Source: SM1-50 sp964467345
GTDB lineage: Archaea; Thermoplasmatota; E2; DHVEG-1
Reading direction: 5' to 3'
Assembly (NCBI GenBank): GCA_964467345.1
Contig: CAYXPY010000030.1
Location: forward strand, 1 to 25,565
Length of the DNA: 25,565 bases
Numbering within the stretch: the first letter of the stretch is position 1; the number at the start of each line of letters is the position of its first letter. This document shows positions 15,328 to 21,211 of the stretch, one piece after another. The notes under the pieces are model-generated. The model saw nothing but the letters and a program-made list of their open reading frames with translations. It was not told where the DNA came from and searched no databases. The position numbers were made by a program, and so were the translations under genes.

Positions 15328-15450
15328 ATGTATCATTGTAAAAAGTGTAACATCAATTTCCTGGTTCCTTTAAAAATGCCTGGACGATCACAACAAATAC
15401 AGTTCGTCTGTCCCGAATGTAAGAGTCGACACTGGAGTCATCTCTGGTGA
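15328..15450 (+). CDS. 40-residue zinc-ribbon microprotein
   Basis: ATG to TGA encodes a 40-residue protein with C4-x2-C7 and C28-x2-C31 (MYHCKKCN near the start, FVCPECKSRHW near the end), exactly one compact zinc ribbon. An in-frame ATG at 15298 would add ten residues. The paired cysteine spacing and the basic loop between argue against chance. Function is unknown; such ribbons often bind nucleic acid or partner proteins. The gene ends 51 bases before the start of the next gene, but that gene has its own TATA box. Confidence 0.5.
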   Translation: MYHCKKCNINFLVPLKMPGRSQQIQFVCPECKSRHWSHLW

Positions 15451-15462
15451 TAAAAAAGGACG

Positions 15463-15472
15463 ATATTTTATA
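15463..15472 (+). promoter_or_regulatory. TATA box that decides the start of the next gene
   Basis: ATATTTTATA sits only 5 bases before the first in-frame ATG (15477), so that ATG cannot be on the transcript. The expected transcription start near 15493 makes ATG 15501 the first usable one. Confidence 0.55.
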
Positions 15473-15500
15473 AGCAATGATACGATTCTTTTTTTTGCCT

Positions 15501-16376
15501 ATGTCAAGAATAAATAACTCACAGCTCCTGACCCGCGTCTTCGAAGCACTCTTTGTCGTCGTCGGAAGGCGAACCCTGGATAGTTTTGCTGTTCAAATCA
15601 TTAAAACCACCACAGAAAAATTAGAAAAAAAATTTGATTTTCTGGGTTTAATCACCGTTCATGATAACATTTTTGCTGAAGATAAAATCAAAGCAACGAT
15701 TGAGCCGGAATTTAACACCACTGAACCATCCCTGGTTGGTCCAGCAATTGATGCCCTCATCCGGGTCATTTACATAGAGTTAATTGACACAATCGGGGAT
15801 GACGCATGCCTCTATTTCATTCGGGAATTCAAAGAGAACCTTGGAAATGACTTTGTTGATGAGTTACGAGGAATTGGCATCAACTTTGAACAGATAGAAA
15901 CAGAACATAACTCCCGCTATCAGAAAAAAGTACATCAAGTCCCAACCCCACCAAGCTCTAAAAAAGAGGAATTACAACCCTCGTATAGCTGGCAATCTGT
16001 GTCAACATGGAAATATGATAATAACATGTGTCTTCTGTATGATGAGTCAGGACGATTGCTTGATACCCTGCAGCTTGACCTTATCATCGAAGAATATGTC
16101 GAGCGAGTCACCGAAACAAAAAACCAGCAGGGAACCTCTCCAGTAAAAACAACCATGCTTAAGGTCACCACAAAAGAAAACGAGTTACTGGAAATGATGA
16201 AACGCAGAGACATCGATATCGAATCAGCACTCGCACTTCTTCATGTCTCCCGACAAAAGTTTGATAGTATGATACAGAAACTCCTGCAACTTGAGATGCT
16301 GCAGTATGTCTCTGATAAAGAAGTAAAACTCACAGAGAAAGGTCTCTTCCATTTATCGGAGCATCCGAAAAAATAA
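15501..16376 (+). CDS. Unrecognised protein with C-terminal winged helix (291 aa)
   Basis: The N-terminal 135 residues are alternating helices and strands (LLTRVFEALFVVVGRRTLDSF, then VGPAIDALIRVIYIELIDTIGDDACLYFIREF), perhaps a sensing or dimer domain. A Pro/Ser/Lys linker follows, then a strand-rich stretch (MCLLYDESGRLLDTLQLD). The last 65 residues look like a winged helix: LLEMMKRRDIDIESALALLH, then SRQKFDSMIQKLLQLEMLQ, then a wing and LTEKGLFHL. This layout suggests a transcription regulator or signal-responsive adaptor. No named family is recognised. The start is set by the TATA box at 15463. Confidence 0.72.
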   Translation: MSRINNSQLLTRVFEALFVVVGRRTLDSFAVQIIKTTTEKLEKKFDFLGLITVHDNIFAEDKIKATIEPEFNTTEPSLVGPAIDALIRVIYIELIDTIGDDACLYFIREFKENLGNDFVDELRGIGINFEQIETEHNSRYQKKVHQVPTPPSSKKEELQPSYSWQSVSTWKYDNNMCLLYDESGRLLDTLQLDLIIEEYVERVTETKNQQGTSPVKTTMLKVTTKENELLEMMKRRDIDIESALALLHVSRQKFDSMIQKLLQLEMLQYVSDKEVKLTEKGLFHLSEHPKK

Positions 16377-16390
16377 GTATTTATTTTTTT
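16377..16390 (+). terminator. T tract within the end of the convergent gene
   Basis: GTATTTATTTTTTT begins directly after the plus-strand stop at 16376. Its T run is also the poly-Lys end and stop of the minus-strand transaldolase gene, so the two convergent genes leave only four bases between their stops. Confidence 0.4.
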
Positions 16391-17040
16391 ACCTTCTCCC
16401 AATCTTTCAGGAAGCTTTTGATACCAGTATCAGTGAGTGGATGTTTTATCATTTTTCGAAGCACGTCCGGTGGAACGGTCGCGATGTCTGCACCAAGTCT
16501 GGCTGACTCAATGACATGGATGGGATGTCTGATGCTTGCGACGATGACCTCGGTTGAGATATCATAGTTACAGAAAATATCCATGATCTCCTCAATCACC
16601 CGCATCCCCTCCTGTCCGTTATCATCCAGTCGGCCGATGAAGGGGCTGACAAACGTTGCACCTGCCTTTGCAGCAAGCAGCGCCTGGTTAGCTGAGAAGA
16701 TCAATGTCACGTTTGTGTGTATTCCTTCTTTAGAGAGTGCTTTGACTGCTTTTAATCCCTCAGAGGTCATCGGTATTTTTATGGCTACGTTTTTATGATA
16801 GTTCTTTGGGATTTTTGCTAGGATCTGTTTTGCTTCTTTGACCATCTCATCTGCTTTCTCGCTGACCACTTCAAGGCTGATTGGTCCATCGACGAGCAGG
16901 AAGATCTCATCGATGACGTCTTGCAGGGATCTGCCACTTTTTGCAAGCAAGGTTGGGTTCGTCGTAACCCCATCAAGTATTCCCCACGAAGCAATTTCTT
17001 TAATCTCGTTTAAATCTGCAGTGTCGATAAAGAGTTTCAT
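16381..17040 (-). CDS. tal: Short-form transaldolase, TalC/MipB type (219 aa)
   Basis: Cytosolic class I aldolase-fold enzyme moving dihydroxyacetone between sugar phosphates. It is the 215-220-residue form common in Archaea and Firmicutes. The Schiff-base lysine is K88 in NVAIKIPMT, and family motifs FIDTADL (start), DGVTTNPTLL (about 23-32), TLIFSANQALLAAKAGA and SPFIGRLDD are present. Two active-site positions separate true transaldolase from fructose-6-phosphate aldolase: here Glu57 (where FSA has Gln) and Phe134 (where FSA has Tyr), both favouring transaldolase. In an archaeon it may serve ribose-phosphate supply. It has GAGG before its ATG and a promoter divergent from the AbrB-like gene. 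Confidence 0.9.
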   Translation of the reverse strand: MKLFIDTADLNEIKEIASWGILDGVTTNPTLLAKSGRSLQDVIDEIFLLVDGPISLEVVSEKADEMVKEAKQILAKIPKNYHKNVAIKIPMTSEGLKAVKALSKEGIHTNVTLIFSANQALLAAKAGATFVSPFIGRLDDNGQEGMRVIEEIMDIFCNYDISTEVIVASIRHPIHVIESARLGADIATVPPDVLRKMIKHPLTDTGIKSFLKDWEKVKK

Positions 17041-17125
17041 TCGACCTCACGACTCCCCGTAAGAGATAATTATTCATAATGTTTTGGTTTCATTTCAAGG
17101 AGAATTCTGAAAACACATATAAATG

Positions 17126-17175
17126 TCTAGATATGTCTCTAGATATATTTGAACAAATGGAAACATATATATATC
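17126..17175. promoter_or_regulatory. Promoter with repeated TCTAGATAT sites before the AbrB-like gene
   Basis: TCTAGATAT occurs at 17126-17134 and 17138-17146, 12 bases apart, and a near-inverted copy ATATCTAAG lies within the AT run near 17171. The TATA-like AACATATATATATC (17162-17175) overlaps this third copy and lies about 40 bases before the ATG at 17212. Repeated sites near the promoter of a small AbrB-like DNA binder suggest autoregulation (inference). ATAATTAT near 17066-17074, read on the minus strand, is a TATA candidate for the transaldolase. Confidence 0.4.
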
Positions 17176-17211
17176 TAAGTATACATTACATAGTCTTGCA
17201 GGAGGGGATCC

Positions 17212-17367
17212 ATGCCTCTAACAAGGAAAGCACGAATAGTGGGAAGCAGCCTTGTTATTACCATACCAAGTCAGCTTGCCAAGGCACATAACATCAACGA
17301 TGGTGATGATTTAGAAATCATCCCAGCAAATCTCGGTGAATTCAAGATTCGAAAAGTAAAAAAATAA
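17212..17367 (+). CDS. AbrB/SpoVT-like swapped-hairpin DNA-binding protein (51 aa)
   Basis: A 51-residue protein with the AbrB/MazE beta pattern: ARIVGSSLVITIPSQLAKAHNINDGDDLEI and a basic end FKIRKVKK. The IPSQLAK...GD.L.I arrangement is the core motif of the family; the protein would form a swapped-hairpin dimer. GGAGGGG (17201-17207) is a strong ribosome site. It is followed 29 bases later by the DUF1805 gene, probably in one operon. It has no partner toxin-like gene. Its likely role is local or global gene control. Confidence 0.82.
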   Translation: MPLTRKARIVGSSLVITIPSQLAKAHNINDGDDLEIIPANLGEFKIRKVKK

Positions 17368-17396
17368 TCTCTCATCTTTTTAACGTACAGGGGAGT

Positions 17397-17684
17397 ATGA
17401 AAGAAGAACTCATCAAACTTGAGAAAGGAATGGCTATTGGATATTGTATCGATCTTGGGAACGCACCCTTGCTTCTTATCCAAGCAAAGAAAGGATTCGT
17501 GATGTGCGGATACCTCAATATCGAGGCAGCAAACAAACTTGGTGATGTCGCAGGCAAAGTCACCGGGGTCAACACATTCCAAGACGTCCTTGAGGCAAAG
17601 ATCGTTGAGATGTCACAGAAAGCAAAACAAGCAGGCTTCATAGAAGGGATGTCCGCACGTGCATTTCTCAATGAACTCCTCTAA
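17397..17684 (+). CDS. YunC/DUF1805 family protein (95 aa)
   Basis: Small alpha/beta protein matching the YunC/DUF1805 family: GMAIGYCIDLGNAPLLLIQAKKGFVMCGYLNIEAANKLGDVAGKVTGVNTFQDVLEAKI, with the typical GYLN...ANKLGD...V.GV...EDLL order. The family is widespread in Archaea and Firmicutes and its function is not settled. AGGGGAG just before the ATG is a good ribosome site. The stop codon TAA (17682-17684) overlaps the minus-strand TAG of the alcohol dehydrogenase (17681-17683). Confidence 0.87.
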   Translation: MKEELIKLEKGMAIGYCIDLGNAPLLLIQAKKGFVMCGYLNIEAANKLGDVAGKVTGVNTFQDVLEAKIVEMSQKAKQAGFIEGMSARAFLNELL

Positions 17685-18844
17685 AACGAGCGCTGAAGAA
17701 TCGTAAAGACATCTTCTTTGCCGAGTTTTTTGAATTTACCCACGTCCCGATACATCACGGTTTTTTCAGCTATCTCCTTGAGCTTTTCTTTCTGAACTCC
17801 AACATCTCGTAAGGTTCTTGGCATCCCAAGACTGACAAAGAATCTCTTTGTTTCTTCTATTCCTTTTTTTGCAACAACAGCTTTGTCAGTATCGTGTACC
17901 TTCCAGACATTGCAGGCGTACTCAACAAACGTATCAAGGGTCTCAGAATCAAGCACATACTCCATCCAATGCGGTGTCAAGATAGCTAACCCAACCCCAT
18001 GAGTAACATCATACGCAGCGCTGACCGCATGCTCAATACCATGGGTCGCCCAATCAGTTATCCGTCCATAGCTCAACAACCCATTTAACGCCAAACTACT
18101 TGTCCACATCAACTGTGCTCGTGCCTCATAATTGGTTGGTTCTCGCATGGCAATCGGACCATACTGGATACAGGTAAGAAGCAGACTCTCCGCTATCCTG
18201 TTTTGAACAAAGGCTTCCCTTGTTGGACTGAAATACTGCTCCAGGACATGACTGAAGATGTCAACAACCCCCGCCGCAGTCTGATTCGGAGGGACTGTAT
18301 AGGTCAATGTTGGATCAAGAATGGAGAACCGCGGCCGCAAGACATCATGATGAATCGCAAGCTTCTGTTCAGTCTGCTCATTTGAGATCACCGCGTTGCC
18401 GTTCATCTCAGAACCAGTTGCTGCCAGCGTAAGAACCGTTCCCACCGGCAAGGCCTTTTTTATCGAAGAATCACCAAGTAGGAACAACTCCCATGGATCC
18501 CCCTCATGGTACACACCGGTAGCAATGGTCTTCGCCGTGTCGATAACACTGCCACCGCCCACTGCGACGATACACTCGATATCATGTGTCTTACAGAGGT
18601 CAATACCCGCTCGAACAGAAGAGATCCGCGGGTTTGGTTGGACCCCGGGAAGCTCATGGAAAATCAATGCATTCCTTCTCAATACACTAAGTATTGAGTC
18701 ATAGACCCCTGTTTTCTTAATACTGCCACCCCCATACACAAACAGTATCCTTTTTCCATAGGGTTTTATTTCATCGGCAAGGTGCCGTATCGTATTTCTC
18801 CCAAACAGGACTTTCGTTGAGATATTATACGTGAAATCTAGCAT
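17681..18844 (-). CDS. Iron-containing alcohol dehydrogenase, butanol dehydrogenase/YqhD type (387 aa)
   Basis: Cytosolic NAD(P)H-dependent alcohol/aldehyde oxidoreductase of the group III iron ADH family. The nucleotide site GGGSVIDTAKTIA (near residues 97-109) and TLAATGSEMNG (near 138) are present. Metal ligands can be seen in VVDIFSHVLEQYF (Asp and His), WATHGIEHAVSA (His) and VTHGVGLAILTPHWM (His). The length is normal for the family. The substrate is unknown; related enzymes reduce aldehydes in fermentation or detoxification. GGAGG seven bases before the ATG is a strong ribosome site. It converges on and touches the DUF1805 gene. Confidence 0.9.
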   Translation of the reverse strand: MLDFTYNISTKVLFGRNTIRHLADEIKPYGKRILFVYGGGSIKKTGVYDSILSVLRRNALIFHELPGVQPNPRISSVRAGIDLCKTHDIECIVAVGGGSVIDTAKTIATGVYHEGDPWELFLLGDSSIKKALPVGTVLTLAATGSEMNGNAVISNEQTEQKLAIHHDVLRPRFSILDPTLTYTVPPNQTAAGVVDIFSHVLEQYFSPTREAFVQNRIAESLLLTCIQYGPIAMREPTNYEARAQLMWTSSLALNGLLSYGRITDWATHGIEHAVSAAYDVTHGVGLAILTPHWMEYVLDSETLDTFVEYACNVWKVHDTDKAVVAKKGIEETKRFFVSLGMPRTLRDVGVQKEKLKEIAEKTVMYRDVGKFKKLGKEDVFTILQRSF

Positions 18845-18879
18845 GTGCGAGCCTCCGTCTTCAAGGCTTATTGTATCTC

Positions 18880-18895
18880 CGAATTTAAATATTCG
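18880..18895 (-). promoter_or_regulatory. TATA box within an inverted repeat, ADH promoter
   Basis: CGAAT-TTAAAT-ATTCG has 5-base arms around an AT core that is also the TATA box (ATTTAAATA on the minus strand), about 40 bases before the ADH start. A protein bound here would block TBP, so repression is possible. Confidence 0.4.
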
Positions 18896-18931
18896 TGAAT
18901 CTACAAAAGCAAAAAAAGAAGGTATGGTAGC

Positions 18932-20512
18932 TTAACTGAGGGTCTTTTTCGTGGAAAAAAGAAGTCGTATGGTGAGAAAAGCAAGAGTGGTGCCAAGGAA
19001 GATTCCGATAATCGCAGAAAGCTTCTCAACATCAGTCATACTCACTGAGCTTTGGATGACATACCCGCACAAGAGAATCGTCCCAGCCCCAATGAAATAT
19101 TTAATATGTCTATCCTTTTTTTCTCCTCTATGCGACGAGGGCTTCGGTATTTTTTTATTAATTTTAATGAAACGCTGACAATCATCACAATACCATTCGT
19201 TCGCATCAATATTCAATCGAAGAGCGGTAAAACACTCAGGGCAATGAGGATGCGTATACAACGACAGCTTTGTTTTCGTTTTCCCGATACGCTTCAGAAG
19301 TGACGGTGCCATACTTCGTTTGAGTAATGGAGGCGTAAACAAAGTGCTAATGATAATGAGGAGGAGTGTGGCAGTACGAATCTGATTTGCAAGAATACCG
19401 GAAGGATCGCCAAAGATACCACGATCGATACCGGTTGTAACACTGATAAGCGCAACACCCATGATAGGCATCATTCCAATCCCAACACTTATCGATTCCC
19501 TCCGACTCAAACCAGATATACGAGCACCAAGAGAACCTCCCAGGAAATTTGAAATAATACCAAACAAGACAAAGACAGTGATGAAAAACAAGAGAGAAAT
19601 AAGATTATTTGATCGTAAAATAAAAAGAAAATCAAACGCAGCACCGACACTTACAAAGAAGAGAGGGATAAAAAATGCATACCCGATCGTTTTGATATAA
19701 TCAACGAGAACATTCGCCTGGGGTGTTTTCCGGATAAATAATCCTGCGATGAATGCACCAATCAGGGCGGTAAGACCCATGTTTTCCGCAAAAGCAGCAA
19801 ATAAGAAACAGATCACTAACCCAAAGGTAAGGATAATAATCGGTGCTTTCCTGTTTGTTTTCTTTTTCATCGTATACCGAACAAGGACAAATCCTATGAA
19901 AATCGTCAATAAAAAGAATAAGACTATCTGGAAAAGAAGGGAAAGAGAATTTCCCGTCCCGAACACCAAAGCAAATATGATTATCGCGAGGATGTCGTTT
20001 AACACCACGGCGGTATGTAACGTTAACCCGACCCGTGTTGACAACATATCCATGTCAGCAAGAATCCGGATTGCAATCGTCGTCGAAGTCGCATTCAGGA
20101 TTGCACCAATCGCCATACACTGGATCATATCCATACCAAAAACGGCTCCAAAAAGACAACCAGCAAAGAAGGGAATCATGACCCCGAAAATGCCCACAAA
20201 AAACCCGGCCTTCCTGGTTTTCTTAAGGTCTCCTGTGTTGGTCTCAAGCCCCACGATAAAAAGAAGGAAAATCACGCCGATAAAGGCGACTTCTTTAAAC
20301 TCAGGGGACGTAAGATCCAAGGAGAAATGAAAAAAAGTTGAACCAAAAAGTGTAATCGTCGATCCTGATAAGGCGCCTAACAACGAAGGACCAAGAAAGA
20401 TACCAGCGATTATTTCCCCAATGACACCAGGCTGTTTTATCTTTTCAAAGATGATATTAAATATCTTTGCAAAAATAATCGCTAGTGTAATCTCAAGTAG
20501 CATCCAATGCAT
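18932..20512 (-). CDS. CPA2-type cation/proton antiporter with C-terminal zinc ribbon (526 aa)
   Basis: Membrane antiporter of the monovalent cation:proton type. Residues 1-400 hold about twelve helices with the usual motifs: PGVIGEIIAGIFLGPSLLG (28-46), GLETN, GAILNATSTTIAI (136-148) and the ion-site pair LNDILAI with Asn172-Asp173. An ND pair, rather than DD, is associated with electroneutral exchange in this superfamily. After the last helix comes a tail not usual for the family: a zinc ribbon (C424-x2-C427, C442-x2-C445), a basic linker, and two more membrane helices (about 472-488 and 498-518). No TrkA-N/RCK domain is present. A second ATG at 20503 (MLLEITLAI), with AAAGGG nine bases before it, may be the true start. 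Confidence 0.88.
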   Translation of the reverse strand: MHWMLLEITLAIIFAKIFNIIFEKIKQPGVIGEIIAGIFLGPSLLGALSGSTITLFGSTFFHFSLDLTSPEFKEVAFIGVIFLLFIVGLETNTGDLKKTRKAGFFVGIFGVMIPFFAGCLFGAVFGMDMIQCMAIGAILNATSTTIAIRILADMDMLSTRVGLTLHTAVVLNDILAIIIFALVFGTGNSLSLLFQIVLFFLLTIFIGFVLVRYTMKKKTNRKAPIIILTFGLVICFLFAAFAENMGLTALIGAFIAGLFIRKTPQANVLVDYIKTIGYAFFIPLFFVSVGAAFDFLFILRSNNLISLLFFITVFVLFGIISNFLGGSLGARISGLSRRESISVGIGMMPIMGVALISVTTGIDRGIFGDPSGILANQIRTATLLLIIISTLFTPPLLKRSMAPSLLKRIGKTKTKLSLYTHPHCPECFTALRLNIDANEWYCDDCQRFIKINKKIPKPSSHRGEKKDRHIKYFIGAGTILLCGYVIQSSVSMTDVEKLSAIIGIFLGTTLAFLTIRLLFSTKKTLS

Positions 20513-20548
20513 CCCTTTAATTTAACGCAATGGAAATTGGTATCAATT

Positions 20549-20597
20549 CTTGGTATTTAAAATCATGGAAAAACCGTCTCTCAGAGATTTTAAATAA
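20549..20597. promoter_or_regulatory. Divergent promoters of antiporter and CBS-domain gene
   Basis: TATTTAAAA near 20549-20558, read on the minus strand, is the TATA candidate for the antiporter. TTTAAATAAT (20588-20597) is the plus-strand box for the CBS gene, 30-39 bases before its ATG. The two promoters share a 114-base gap. GAGGA before ATG 20627 is the ribosome site. Confidence 0.45.
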
Positions 20598-20626
20598 TCT
20601 AGCTATGATTCACGTTCCTGAGGAAG

Positions 20627-21163
20627 ATGAGCCAGAACCAAAGCATAATTCAGCAACTCTATACAAGCACCGTTAATGACCTCTTAGAGCCACTTGATTC
20701 AAAAGAGAGCATTATTGAAAAATCAGCTGATGTCAAACATGTTTTCCAGATGCTTGGGACGAAAAAACATCTCTGGGTTGTCGATTCACAGACAACCATG
20801 CTGCTAGTAGGAGTAATCACCGAATCAAATACAATCCAGTTGTTTGCACCGGCTCTTGACTCTTTACAATCTTTTGATATACCAACACTACAATCCTTTC
20901 AATTCGGTCTTACGATGACTGCACAGGAGGTCATGTCTGTACAACCAGTCAGCACAGAACCTGAAGAAACAATCGCTGATGTGATTTCCAAAATGAAACA
21001 ACATAAAATAAAACAACTCCCGGTACTTGACAAAAATAACCGTATCGTTGGAGAGATAACGCTAAGTCATCTCATCGAAGTGTATCTAGAAAAGCTAAGG
21101 TCTGACCCGCAAATGACCCAGGAGACTGCGGCTATCGAGAAAAACCTCCTTGAATCCTCCTAG
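20627..21163 (+). CDS. CBS-domain pair protein (178 aa)
   Basis: Cytosolic protein made of two CBS motifs and little else. The second is clear (about residues 100-160: LTMTAQEVMSVQPVSTEPEETIADVISKMKQHKIKQLPVLDKNNRIVGEITLSHLIEVYL); the first (about 17-75: VNDLLEPLDSKESIIEKSADVKHVFQMLGTKKHLWVVDS...LLVGVITES) is weaker. CBS pairs bind adenine nucleotides and regulate enzymes or transporters. Divergence from an antiporter that lacks its own RCK or CBS domain makes it a candidate regulator of that transporter (inference). Confidence 0.85.
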   Translation: MSQNQSIIQQLYTSTVNDLLEPLDSKESIIEKSADVKHVFQMLGTKKHLWVVDSQTTMLLVGVITESNTIQLFAPALDSLQSFDIPTLQSFQFGLTMTAQEVMSVQPVSTEPEETIADVISKMKQHKIKQLPVLDKNNRIVGEITLSHLIEVYLEKLRSDPQMTQETAAIEKNLLESS

Positions 21164-21170
21164 ATAGAAA

Positions 21171-21180
21171 GTTTTATATC
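21171..21180 (+). promoter_or_regulatory. TATA box of the M14 peptidase
   Basis: GTTTTATATC lies 32-41 bases before the ATG at 21212. A second AT box (CTTATATTATC, about 21188-21198) lies closer. GGGG just before the ATG could serve ribosome binding. Confidence 0.45.
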
Positions 21181-21211
21181 AAGTAGGCTTATATTATCAA
21201 ATGGGGATACT

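Noticed and set aside
15477..15500. Upstream ATG of the winged-helix protein
   Set aside because: The TATA box ends five bases before it, so it should not be transcribed.
19749..20330. 193-codon plus-strand open frame opposite the antiporter
   Set aside because: It mirrors hydrophobic helices of the real gene, has Lys/Arg-rich antisense composition, and no promoter or ribosome site.
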